Assembly: GCA_944324235.1 (NCBI GenBank)
Contig: CALUVN010000022.1
Location: 1-34,799, forward strand
Length of the DNA stretch: 34,799 bases
DNA from: Candidatus Gastranaerophilales bacterium
Lineage (GTDB): Bacteria > Cyanobacteriota > Vampirovibrionia > Gastranaerophilales > Gastranaerophilaceae
Direction: 5' to 3'
The number at the start of each line of letters is the position of its first letter. Position 1 is the stretch's first letter. Positions 15,598 through 23,130 of the stretch are shown piece by piece. The position numbers were made by a program, and so were the translations under genes. The notes beneath the pieces were generated by a model. That model saw only the letters and a list, made by a program, of their open reading frames with translations, was not told the origin of the DNA and did not search any database.

Positions 15598-15606
15598 ATT
15601 ATAGCA
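15598..15606 (-). promoter_or_regulatory. Extended -10 promoter of the tkt-half/ftsEX operon
   Basis: TGCTATAAT on the minus strand (TATAAT at 15598-15603, TG one base upstream). Start predicted near 15591, giving a ~48-nt leader that includes the Shine-Dalgarno. The -35 region is poor, as expected for an extended -10 type. Confidence 0.6.
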
Positions 15607-15654
15607 TAAATAAACTGTCAGGGAAAAATTTTTCAGGAAATTAGTTTATTCTTC

Positions 15655-15684
15655 TTAACGTAAAAATTTTGTTTGTGCTAAAAT
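15655..15684 (+). promoter_or_regulatory. Promoter of the HEAT-like protein gene
   Basis: -35 TTAACG (15655-15660), 18-base spacer, extended -10 TGCTAAAAT (TAAAAT at 15679-15684). Predicted start near 15691, leaving an unusually long ~150-nt leader before the ATG at 15841. The leader is AT-rich with no obvious hairpin. Confidence 0.5.
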
Positions 15685-15840
15685 ATAGTCTCAGTCTGCG
15701 ATAAAGATAATTTTTGTTAAGAATTATTACAAATTATTCAAAATTTAGCAATTTTTATTTTTCAGGGATATTAAAAAAAATAAGTAGAAGTAGAAAAAAC
15801 AAAAGTCAAATTATTGTTTTATGGAAAGGAAGAAATAATT

Positions 15841-17013
15841 ATGATGCAAGTTCCAAATTATCCCAATCCTTACATGGTTCAACCGCAACAACCAAAATAC
15901 AATGCGGTAAATATTGACATCCAAAATCCGTCAATCACAACAGCAGGAATGGGACAGCCTATGGCACCTCAATTTAGTGCTCCAGTAGTTACACAACAAC
16001 CGCAGTATGCAACACCAACAATGCCATACTACACATATCCGCAGGCACCTGTCTACAACTACCCGCCTGCACAAGGTGCTCCATACTATATGCCCCCGAC
16101 TCAACCGCCAATGATGCCATTACCGGCACCTCAAGCAACAACACCTGCACCGGAAGTTGAACCGCAAAAAGCTCCTCAAGTTCAACAACCACAACAAGAA
16201 GCTCCGGTTGCAGTTAATCAACAAAATGTAAATATACCTCAACCGGTTCAACCGGAAGTAGTGATTCCGCCTGCACCTGTAGTTACACAAGCTCCAAAAG
16301 TTGCAACAGAAGCTCCTAAGGCCGAAGCAAAGGCTGAAGCGAAAGCAGAAGCAAAAGCTCCTGCAGCAGCAGAGCAAAAAGTAGATGTACAAGAACCTGC
16401 TCCCATACAACCACAAGTTGATTTAAATGCATTCATCGCAAAACTAACAGATCCGGATTATGAAACACAAGCTTCTGCAATGGAAGAAATTGCAACAATG
16501 GTTAAAGATGAACCGCAAAAAGCAACAGAATTATTAGATGTAAAAGTTGTAGATGCTTTGAATAATATAATAAAAGCAGATTCAAGCAAATTGGCAGGCC
16601 CAACAGCTGAACAAATTGCAGCACGTCAAAAATTGATGGCCGGCGAACAACTTTCAGAAGCTGACAAAAAATTAGCAACAACAATAACTCCGATGGAACA
16701 AGCTGAAAGAAACAAAAGCTATGCAATGTTCACATCATCAATCATGCAAAAATTGTACGGTGATGAGGTAGCTAAATTAACAAATACAACAGTACCTTTA
16801 ACAGAATTACCTGGTGCCGTAACAATTGTTGAACAACTGAAAGATAACCCTAACCCGATGGTAAGAACTTCTGCAGTTGAAGCATTAAGTTACATCCAAC
16901 AACCGGCATACAAAAAAGACCTGACAACATTGTTCTCAATCGCAGCGAAGGATGAAGACAAAAATGTTCAGGATGCAGCAAATGCAGCATTAGACAAACT
17001 TAGCAAAATATAA
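15841..17013 (+). CDS. Pro/Gln-rich protein with C-terminal HEAT-like repeats
   Basis: 391 residues with two parts. Residues 1-185 are low complexity: Pro, Gln, Tyr and Ala-rich (PYYTYPQAP-type stretches, QPQQ runs), ending in an Ala/Glu/Lys tract of KAEAKAEAKAEAKA type. Residues 190-391 are helical with two HEAT/armadillo-like units, clearest in NPMVRTSAVEALSYIQQP and DKNVQDAANAALDKLSKI; the first begins DPDYETQASAMEEIATMV. No signal peptide or membrane segment. The disordered head plus helical-repeat tail suggests a scaffold or binding protein; function not known. The ATG at 15841 has GGAAAGGAAG nearby; a second ATG follows directly. Codon use is skewed to ACA, GCA and CAA compared with neighbours, reflecting composition. 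Confidence 0.85.
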   Translation: MMQVPNYPNPYMVQPQQPKYNAVNIDIQNPSITTAGMGQPMAPQFSAPVVTQQPQYATPTMPYYTYPQAPVYNYPPAQGAPYYMPPTQPPMMPLPAPQATTPAPEVEPQKAPQVQQPQQEAPVAVNQQNVNIPQPVQPEVVIPPAPVVTQAPKVATEAPKAEAKAEAKAEAKAPAAAEQKVDVQEPAPIQPQVDLNAFIAKLTDPDYETQASAMEEIATMVKDEPQKATELLDVKVVDALNNIIKADSSKLAGPTAEQIAARQKLMAGEQLSEADKKLATTITPMEQAERNKSYAMFTSSIMQKLYGDEVAKLTNTTVPLTELPGAVTIVEQLKDNPNPMVRTSAVEALSYIQQPAYKKDLTTLFSIAAKDEDKNVQDAANAALDKLSKI

Positions 17014-17043
17014 TTACAAATTCCTTTCTTTATTAAATAAACA

Positions 17044-17072
17044 AAGACCCGACAGTACCAGTCGGGTCTTTT
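17044..17072 (+). terminator. Strong intrinsic terminator, probably bidirectional
   Basis: Ten-bp perfect stem AAGACCCGAC (17044-17053) / GTCGGGTCTT (17061-17070) with a 7-base loop, followed by T. It ends the 15841-17013 transcript and, read in reverse, lies just after the end of the minus-strand barrel gene, so it may serve both. Confidence 0.88.
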
Positions 17073-17079
17073 AATTAGT

Positions 17080-17991
17080 TTATAAAGATTTAATTTCTTT
17101 TTTAACTTTTGGAGCATCGTTATTTTTTGAAGAATCCGAGCCAATCATAAATCTAAAACCGCCGGTGATAGCAATACCGTTCCTGCCACCGTTACGGAAC
17201 ATTGTTTATAAGTAGCCGGTTAATCTATCTTTCCAGCTCTTTTGGACACCGACTCCATATTCAGCATAAGGTTTGATACTCATTTGCGGCAACTGTACAC
17301 CGTTAGCATAGGCATTAGTTTCATTCATCAGATTCCAAACCATACCGACAGAAGCATAAGGCTGCCAACCGTTTTTCAGATTGGTAATAAATCTGATATT
17401 CGGATTTAACTGTATAGTGTGCATAGGATCACTGTCAATTTGCACACCCGCAGCGTTTCTGTAATCAAATGTATTGACAAAAGTATAACTCATAAACAAC
17501 GATGGCTGCAAGATGTATTTACCTTCTTTAAATTCAAAGTTATAGCCTGTTTTAGAACCGATAAAACCTATCATTCCGGTTTCTTCGTCTCTGTTCCAGC
17601 CGTAGTATACAGAGTTTTCACCATCGCCAAAAGTTCCGTTTTTCAAATCCCAAGCATAATAAACAGGCGTTATCTCGCCGGTTTCCGTATTATATGTAAA
17701 TTTTGTTACAACGTTAAAATAATTAGGCTTGTCGCCGCCTTCCTGTATTTTGTAAAGAGAATAACCGGAAGAAGGATATGTCTGTTCCGGATTTGAGCCA
17801 GGAATCGTCTGCCCTTCAAGATTATCAAGAGTACCCTTAGGAAAATCTTCCGCAACTGACGGCAATATTTCTGCTTTTGCTGCGTTCAGATTTAAGGCCA
17901 GAAAAGCCGCGAAATAAGTGGCTTAAAGCTGCCCCCTCCCGAAATGTGCATTACGAAAAGCTTTTAAGGATTTCTTAATTCCAGAACTCAT
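17080..17991 (-). pseudogene. Outer-membrane beta-barrel (autotransporter-type) gene with two in-frame TAA codons
   Basis: One uninterrupted frame of 304 codons runs from an ATG at 17991, preceded by AAGGAG, to a TAA at 17080-17082. It is broken by TAA at codon 23 (17923-17925) and codon 262 (17206-17208). The start reads MSSGIKKSLKAF, then an odd 11-codon stretch with the first TAA, then ATYFAAFLALNLNAAKA, a good signal peptide end. The rest is a barrel: amphipathic strands such as KYILQPSLFMSYTF, NPNIRFITNL, WQPYASVGMVWNL, MSIKPYAEYGVGVQ, and after the second TAA the last strand NGIAITGGFRFMIG, followed by a short Lys-rich tail. The fold resembles autotransporter translocator barrels; no passenger domain is present. 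Probably an outer-membrane protein inactivated recently. Confidence 0.8.
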
Positions 17992-18216
17992 AATATTCTC
18001 CTTAATATATTTAACTTGTATATCTTTTATATATTATGTACTATAAACTTAATATGACACTTTTTACGGAATTTTAAAGTGTTTTCTTTAATCCTTTTAA
18101 CAAATATTTACAGAAAAAATTTTCGTTATTGAGGACAAAATTATTATGCTGAGCCATTATTACACAAATTAGACCGGATGAAGATTTTATAGCAAATTTC
18201 GGATTTTTAGCAATAT

Positions 18217-19227
18217 TTAATCACATTTCGTAACATTACTTAACAAATCACCGCTTATCTCGTTTATTATATCCTTTATTTCTTCTGAAACATCTTCGTA
18301 GGAATTTATCTGCCCTGACACCAGTTCGGCAAACTCAGCCTTTTTAAATTCGTGCAGCCCCTGTTCCTTAAATAATTCCTCCAGTATTTTCACCATAGGC
18401 TGATTCTGCTTCAAACTCTCAAGTTCTATTCGGGTAAAATTCTTAAAATCGTCATTCAGCGTTCGTTGTATTAATTCAAGAGGAAGCAAATCTTCAAACT
18501 CGCCGCATCTTAAAAGATGAATTCTGTCAATATCTCTGAGTTTTGGCTTGATAGATTTGAGGTTTTCGGAGGCATCTTTGTCAAGCAAAACAAATAACGG
18601 GATTTTTACGGTTTCCGATAACTGATAAAACAATTTTACAACCTGATTTTTCCCGCCTGCTGAAATTATATAAGTTCCGGTCTTATCAAAATCATAACCG
18701 CAGACCCGCGCAAATACAGGCAATAATATCTCTTCGGTTATTCCTTCTGTTATTATTATCCGCTCAAGAGGAAAAAGTTGTGACTTTTCTATCCGTAATT
18801 TTACAATATCTTCAGAACCGGAAAGAGCTTTCAGCCATCTTAAATTCTTGGGAAGTTCGCCGCCTATTACTTCTACAAGTGCTGCATAATTTATTTTGTT
18901 CCTTAACAAATCTCTAACATTTTCATCCAGCTTGAATATGCTGCTTTCGTAATCATACAGGCGTTGATTGATTACGTAATTGTCTGTAAGCTCAAGCCCG
19001 ACTGATTTTAACGAGTAATTTATAACAGATTCGGCATACTCGCGCAAATCTCTATATGCCATTGTATCCAACTCTTTTTTTTTGAACTTCGGCTGCAGAA
19101 GATTGGAAAGTATAATATCTTTAAACACCCTTAAATATTTAACTTCCGGATGCTTAAATCTGGTTAATCTGTCCGCTGAAATTTGCAGCTGGTCAATACT
19201 CAATGGCTTTATTTTTAAGTCTTCCAA
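18217..19227 (-). CDS. Stand-alone OLD-type TOPRIM protein
   Basis: 336 residues. A TOPRIM domain lies at about 155-260: IIITEGITEEILLP with Glu161 and Glu165/166 as metal ligands, then IPLFVLLDKDAS with Asp216 and Asp218, and a later EFEDLLPLE. This arrangement is that of OLD-family nucleases, but the AAA/ABC ATPase domain normally N-terminal to it is absent; residues 1-150 are helical and carry no Walker motifs. Nuclease activity is possible but unproven. The start is a TTG at 19227 with only a weak GGGA upstream; no ATG fits. No obvious partner ATPase next to it, so a complete OLD or Gabija-like defence system is not supported. Confidence 0.78.
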   Translation of the reverse strand: MEDLKIKPLSIDQLQISADRLTRFKHPEVKYLRVFKDIILSNLLQPKFKKKELDTMAYRDLREYAESVINYSLKSVGLELTDNYVINQRLYDYESSIFKLDENVRDLLRNKINYAALVEVIGGELPKNLRWLKALSGSEDIVKLRIEKSQLFPLERIIITEGITEEILLPVFARVCGYDFDKTGTYIISAGGKNQVVKLFYQLSETVKIPLFVLLDKDASENLKSIKPKLRDIDRIHLLRCGEFEDLLPLELIQRTLNDDFKNFTRIELESLKQNQPMVKILEELFKEQGLHEFKKAEFAELVSGQINSYEDVSEEIKDIINEISGDLLSNVTKCD

Positions 19228-19308
19228 TATTTTTTCCCGATATTGCTTTGTAACAATTTTTACATTTTACAAAAAATTTAGCAACTTTTTTGCAATTTAT
19301 GTTTTTTA

Positions 19309-19314
19309 TATAAT
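19309..19314 (+). promoter_or_regulatory. -10 box of the Cys/His protein gene, leaderless arrangement
   Basis: Consensus TATAAT ends six bases before the GTG at 19321, the same spacing as at ribF and metF. The next GTG (19330) has GGAG upstream, but that GGAG (19317-19320) would lie before the predicted transcription start. Confidence 0.5.
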
Positions 19315-19320
19315 AGTGGA

Positions 19321-20721
19321 GTGGAAATAGTGAATTCAAGAATTTCAAACTATCAACAGTATAATTATAACACAATTACAGGCATGCAGAATTCAAATAT
19401 TAACACAAAAAAGCATGACAATTTTTATTCTGATATTAAATTCACATCGTCCCCGATTTCTGCGGCAACTCCTAATATAACTTCTTCTGTGCCTTCTTTC
19501 AGGGCTGAATTTATTACGGATAACGAAAAGAAAAAATATACAACACTCCTCGGTATGACTGATAAAAACGGAAGAAAACAACTTGAATACCTGCTGAAAA
19601 CAGGCATTTTGCTTAATTCCAATTCCAATGATTCTTCATCCGTTCTTGATAATTTATTCAAAATTGCAACAACCGACAGAGCTAACGGACTCAGCGGGCT
19701 ATCGCTTTTAAACGACACTATTAATACTCTCGCTAATCCGTATATCATTACTCAGCAATTTGGTGATATTCCTGATGAGTACAGAAAAAAAGCTATTAAT
19801 ATGTACTGCGACGGCAACGAAACCAATTTACTTAAACGTGCCACTGCTGAAAATGAAATCGATGTAACTCATTCCGGCACCTGCGTAGCTGCAAGTATTG
19901 AATTTAATCTCGCAAAAGAAATGCCGGCTGAATTCGCTCGCTTTGTTGAAGGTCTTTCTTCGCCGAAGGGTTCAGTTGACAAAGTAATTAAATTGAACAA
20001 TCTCGCAGATAATACTCTTGATGCAATATGGCTTTTAAATGCATTTGAAGTCCCATACGAAATCAACAACTTTAAAGAAGCAAAACTAAAATTTGCCCCT
20101 GACAAAAATGCAATGCTTAAGGCGCAAATTCAAACAACACACAGAGATCCACTGGAACGCTCCACTGTTGATGTATTAATGCAATCAACCTTGATGCAGA
20201 TAGGTTCGCAGCAATCTTACAACTCGCTTACTGACAAACGTGCAGGTAAATTCAACCAGAACGACAAAGGTTTGATTGAGTTTGAAAAAACTTTCACTGA
20301 ATCTGTTGTAGAAGATAAAAATAAACTGTCCATTACTTATCAGAAAGTTGATGAAAACGCTCGTCTGGTAGGTTATGAAACAGATTTCAATACTATGAAA
20401 AAACATATTCTTCAGGCGCTGGATATGGGTGAAAATGTTATTATCGGATATACGCAGGTCGACCCGAATAACGTTATCATAAACGGCCATGAAATCACTA
20501 TCATTGGTACTAAACAAAATAGAGACGGTACTATTAACTTTATCTGTAATGATACAGACGATAACATTCAAAAACCTATCGAATACAACGAAAACTTCCT
20601 CCTTCCTAAAATACACCACGCCGCCCTGCCGGAAGCTGTATTAAGAAATGACATCAAATTTGTAGACAACTGGATAGAAGGATTGAATTCGTATAAAGAC
20701 ATGAAAAGACAAGCTGCGTAA
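19321..20721 (+). CDS. Papain-like Cys/His protein of unknown function
   Basis: 466 residues, not assigned to a known family. Residues 1-60 are polar, Asn/Ser-rich, and include DIKFTSSP. The rest is folded. A Cys peptidase-like arrangement is visible by eye: Cys188 in THSGTCVAASIEF (like the G-x-C-[WV]-A helix start of papain folds), His390 in INGHEITIIGTKQ, and Asn410/Asp411 in NFICNDTDD after a DGT turn. That is the order Cys-His-Asn/Asp of papain or C39/C70-like enzymes. Start: GTG 19321 (six bases after TATAAT) or GTG 19330. Starting at 19321 gives MEIVNSRISNYQQ, close to the downstream gene's MINSVNSGIYNHFQ. A terminator hairpin encloses the stop codon. Confidence 0.75.
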   Translation: MEIVNSRISNYQQYNYNTITGMQNSNINTKKHDNFYSDIKFTSSPISAATPNITSSVPSFRAEFITDNEKKKYTTLLGMTDKNGRKQLEYLLKTGILLNSNSNDSSSVLDNLFKIATTDRANGLSGLSLLNDTINTLANPYIITQQFGDIPDEYRKKAINMYCDGNETNLLKRATAENEIDVTHSGTCVAASIEFNLAKEMPAEFARFVEGLSSPKGSVDKVIKLNNLADNTLDAIWLLNAFEVPYEINNFKEAKLKFAPDKNAMLKAQIQTTHRDPLERSTVDVLMQSTLMQIGSQQSYNSLTDKRAGKFNQNDKGLIEFEKTFTESVVEDKNKLSITYQKVDENARLVGYETDFNTMKKHILQALDMGENVIIGYTQVDPNNVIINGHEITIIGTKQNRDGTINFICNDTDDNIQKPIEYNENFLLPKIHHAALPEAVLRNDIKFVDNWIEGLNSYKDMKRQAA

Positions 20722-20738
20722 GGCTTGTCTTATTTTTT
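20706..20738 (+). terminator. Intrinsic terminator overlapping the stop codon
   Basis: Nine-bp stem AAGACAAGC (20706-20714) / GCTTGTCTT (20723-20731), loop of eight bases that contains the TAA stop of the upstream gene, then TATTTTTT. The last codons of the gene form the stem. Confidence 0.8.
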
Positions 20739-20828
20739 GTAAAAATAACTTTACAAATAAGCAAAAAAAGTTAAAAAAAAATATTCACAGTTTTTAGTGA
20801 AAATGGCAGATTGTAGAAGGAACAATTT

Positions 20829-22469
20829 ATGATAAATTCAGTAAATTCAGGTATTTATAACCACTTCCAAACAATGCGGCAGATGAATCACTCATCTGAA
20901 AATAATAATAATCCTATATGGTCAAATTTTACGTTTAAAAAGCCAAAGAATCAGGACAATACAGTTAAAACAAGTATTTTTTATATTAATGACGTGCACG
21001 GACAAAATATAAGAATGGAGAGATTGCTCACTGCTGTAAAACAATTTGATACATTCACTCCTTCCTACAATGTTGACAAAATGAAATTTGCATCCGGAGA
21101 TATTATGCTGGGTGAAGATATTAAACACCTTGAGGTTGGAAACAAATTTTTAAATCTCGGCGGATTTATGGCAAACCTGCTGGGAAACCACGAATGCGAT
21201 GAACCAACTTCGGAATTTGCTAAAATAATTAAGGATAAAGCATATCATCTCCTTGGCTTAAATCTGAATCCGACAAAAGATAATCCGCTTAATGGTATTA
21301 TTGAAAAATCTTATATACAAGAAGTTAACGGTAATAAATACGGCGTTATAGGACTTGTACCGACAGATCTGGCAGACCACGTCAAAGTACAGGAGCATTT
21401 ACCAAGTTTAAATATTGAAACTGACTTTCAAAAAGTTCTTCCTGAATTGCAAAAAGAAGTTAATAAACTGCTGGAACAGGGCATTGATAAAATAATTCTA
21501 CTCTCACATTCCGGCTACAGACATGATGTTGAGATTGCACAAAACATTACAGGGGTTGATATAATTCTTGGTGCGCATACGCACAATCTGCTTGAAGGTA
21601 TACAAAAAGATGTCAATCTCTTTACTTCAAAATCAGGTGAACCTGTTATTATCACACAAGCAGGACGAGACGGTAAAAATTTCGGAATACTGAATGTTGA
21701 ATTTAATAAAGATGGAGTTATAACAAAGGCTCAAAACAACATCGGTAAAACGGATAAATACAGCAGAAATCTTGTCGCCAGAGATATTTTTGAAAAAATA
21801 TTAGGGAAACCTGAACGTGTTGGAATTATAAAAGCTGCGGAAAAATATCCGCAAGACGCATACGGGCAAGAAAATCCTCACTGTGATTTAATTGTAGATG
21901 CACTCCGAAAAGAACTTAATACTGATATTGCGGTAATGAATTCTGCCAATATCAGAGGACAGTTTGAACAAGGCGGAATTGATACCAGAGACCTTGCTAT
22001 AATTTCGCCGTTTGCCAATAAAGTTGCTGTAGTAGAAGCATCTGAAGCTGAAATTGTAAAAGCAATTAAAAACAGAGTGAAAGCATCTATGTCATCAAAA
22101 TCACACAGACCCGGTATTGTTCAAGTTTCAGGACTAAAATATAAGTTTACAAAATCAGGCGAATTGCTTTCTATGTCTTTTGTTGATAAAAACGGCAAAG
22201 AAACCCCTATAGATATTAACAATCCGAGAACTGATAAAATGTACACTGTTGCATCTGATGATTATTGTATCAACAGTGCAGAAATGGGTCTGGGTCTGCC
22301 TCACAGATATGAAAAAGCACTTCAAAAATTTGATTATGATAAAGATATTGTTGTAGGTAATTATATTAAACATATGAATGAACCGATAGAAGTTAAAGCC
22401 GACGGCAGAATTCAGGTTGTTGATGAAAACGACAATGTAAAAAATATAGAACTTAACAATGCTGCCTAA
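20829..22469 (+). CDS. UshA-like 5'-nucleotidase/metallophosphatase without Sec signal
   Basis: 546 residues. Calcineurin-like metallophosphatase domain (about 48-320): YINDVHGQ (Asp55, His57), FASGD (Asp91), LGNHECD (Asn120, His121), LLSHSGY, GAHTHNLL. The 5'-nucleotidase C-terminal domain (about 335-510) follows with NSANIRGQFEQGGIDTRDLAI and VQVSGLKYKF. The family usually hydrolyses nucleotides in the periplasm or outside the cell, but residues 1-47 are polar (Asn/Ser/Gln, then NFTFKKP) with no hydrophobic signal. The N-terminus resembles that of the preceding protein. Shine-Dalgarno AGAAGG eight bases before the ATG. The stop overlaps the stop of the convergent sigma gene by four bases. 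Confidence 0.9.
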   Translation: MINSVNSGIYNHFQTMRQMNHSSENNNNPIWSNFTFKKPKNQDNTVKTSIFYINDVHGQNIRMERLLTAVKQFDTFTPSYNVDKMKFASGDIMLGEDIKHLEVGNKFLNLGGFMANLLGNHECDEPTSEFAKIIKDKAYHLLGLNLNPTKDNPLNGIIEKSYIQEVNGNKYGVIGLVPTDLADHVKVQEHLPSLNIETDFQKVLPELQKEVNKLLEQGIDKIILLSHSGYRHDVEIAQNITGVDIILGAHTHNLLEGIQKDVNLFTSKSGEPVIITQAGRDGKNFGILNVEFNKDGVITKAQNNIGKTDKYSRNLVARDIFEKILGKPERVGIIKAAEKYPQDAYGQENPHCDLIVDALRKELNTDIAVMNSANIRGQFEQGGIDTRDLAIISPFANKVAVVEASEAEIVKAIKNRVKASMSSKSHRPGIVQVSGLKYKFTKSGELLSMSFVDKNGKETPIDINNPRTDKMYTVASDDYCINSAEMGLGLPHRYEKALQKFDYDKDIVVGNYIKHMNEPIEVKADGRIQVVDENDNVKNIELNNAA

Positions 22470-23128
22470 TAACCATATTGTTCATGGGCATTGAGATATT
22501 CACGAACAGAATTCAATGAAGACTGCACAATACGCGTTACACGGGATGACGAAAGCCCAACCTGTTTAGCTATATCTTTCACCTGCATATTTCTGTAAAA
22601 TCTGTATTCGACAACAGTTCTTTCTTTAGGCGGGAGTTTCGAAATAGCCTCCCTAATCATTCTGCCCATTTCACTGATTTCGGCATTTTCGTCAGGCATT
22701 GCATGAGTATCTTTTACAAAATCAAACGGAGAATCATTATCGCTGGCAGCCGCAGCAAGACCGTCGATGGAAAGAATAGTTTCGTAAATTGCTTCACGAA
22801 CCTTTGCTTTTTGCATATCCATTCCTTCTACAGCTTCTTCTTCATCGTATTCTGTTTCTGATTTATGTTTTAAAGAGTACCATTTATATCTTATTCTTAA
22901 TTCATTTCTAATAGCCCATCTGACAGCAGTTGCAATATATGCGGCATTATAACGTTCAAGCTGTTCCGGCGTTTTGTTTTTTATCATAACCTGAACAGCA
23001 ATAATCCCTATAGAAAGAAGTTCTTCGTATTCAACCATATGTGATGGAATACGACGATGCTCTACCTTCGCAACCTTTTTTACAATTTCAATATATTCTT
23101 TTAGCTTATTTTTGTCCTGCATAATCAT
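22466..23128 (-). CDS. Sigma-70 family factor, FliA/SigB-like
   Basis: 220 residues, too short for a primary sigma factor; only regions 2 and 4 with a short middle. Region 2: EYEELLSIGIIAVQ and YNAAYIATAVRWAIRNELR (core binding and -10 recognition). Region 4: LPPKERTVVEYRFYRNM...DIAKQVGLSSSRVTRIVQSSL, a helix-turn-helix for the -35. It follows flhB by two bases, so a flagellar or surface-secretion sigma (sigma-28-like) is likely, but group 3 sigma factors of other roles look similar at this level. Start ATG 23128, or a second ATG two codons on. Confidence 0.88.
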   Translation of the reverse strand: MIMQDKNKLKEYIEIVKKVAKVEHRRIPSHMVEYEELLSIGIIAVQVMIKNKTPEQLERYNAAYIATAVRWAIRNELRIRYKWYSLKHKSETEYDEEEAVEGMDMQKAKVREAIYETILSIDGLAAAASDNDSPFDFVKDTHAMPDENAEISEMGRMIREAISKLPPKERTVVEYRFYRNMQVKDIAKQVGLSSSRVTRIVQSSLNSVREYLNAHEQYGY

Positions 23129-23130
23129 GA

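Noticed and set aside
16120-16436. Antisense ORFs rich in Cys/Leu or Ala/Ser opposite the HEAT-like gene
   Set aside because: They mirror the low-complexity Pro/Gln/Ala codons of the plus-strand gene and lack ribosome-binding sites.
17080-17991. Selenocysteine, pyrrolysine or programmed stop readthrough in the barrel gene
   Set aside because: Both stops are TAA, not TGA or TAG, and no stimulatory structure is visible; pseudogenisation is simpler.
18217-20721. OLD/Gabija-like antiphage system formed by the TOPRIM protein and its neighbour
   Set aside because: No ATPase or UvrD-like helicase is present, the neighbour is on the opposite strand and has a papain-like rather than helicase pattern.
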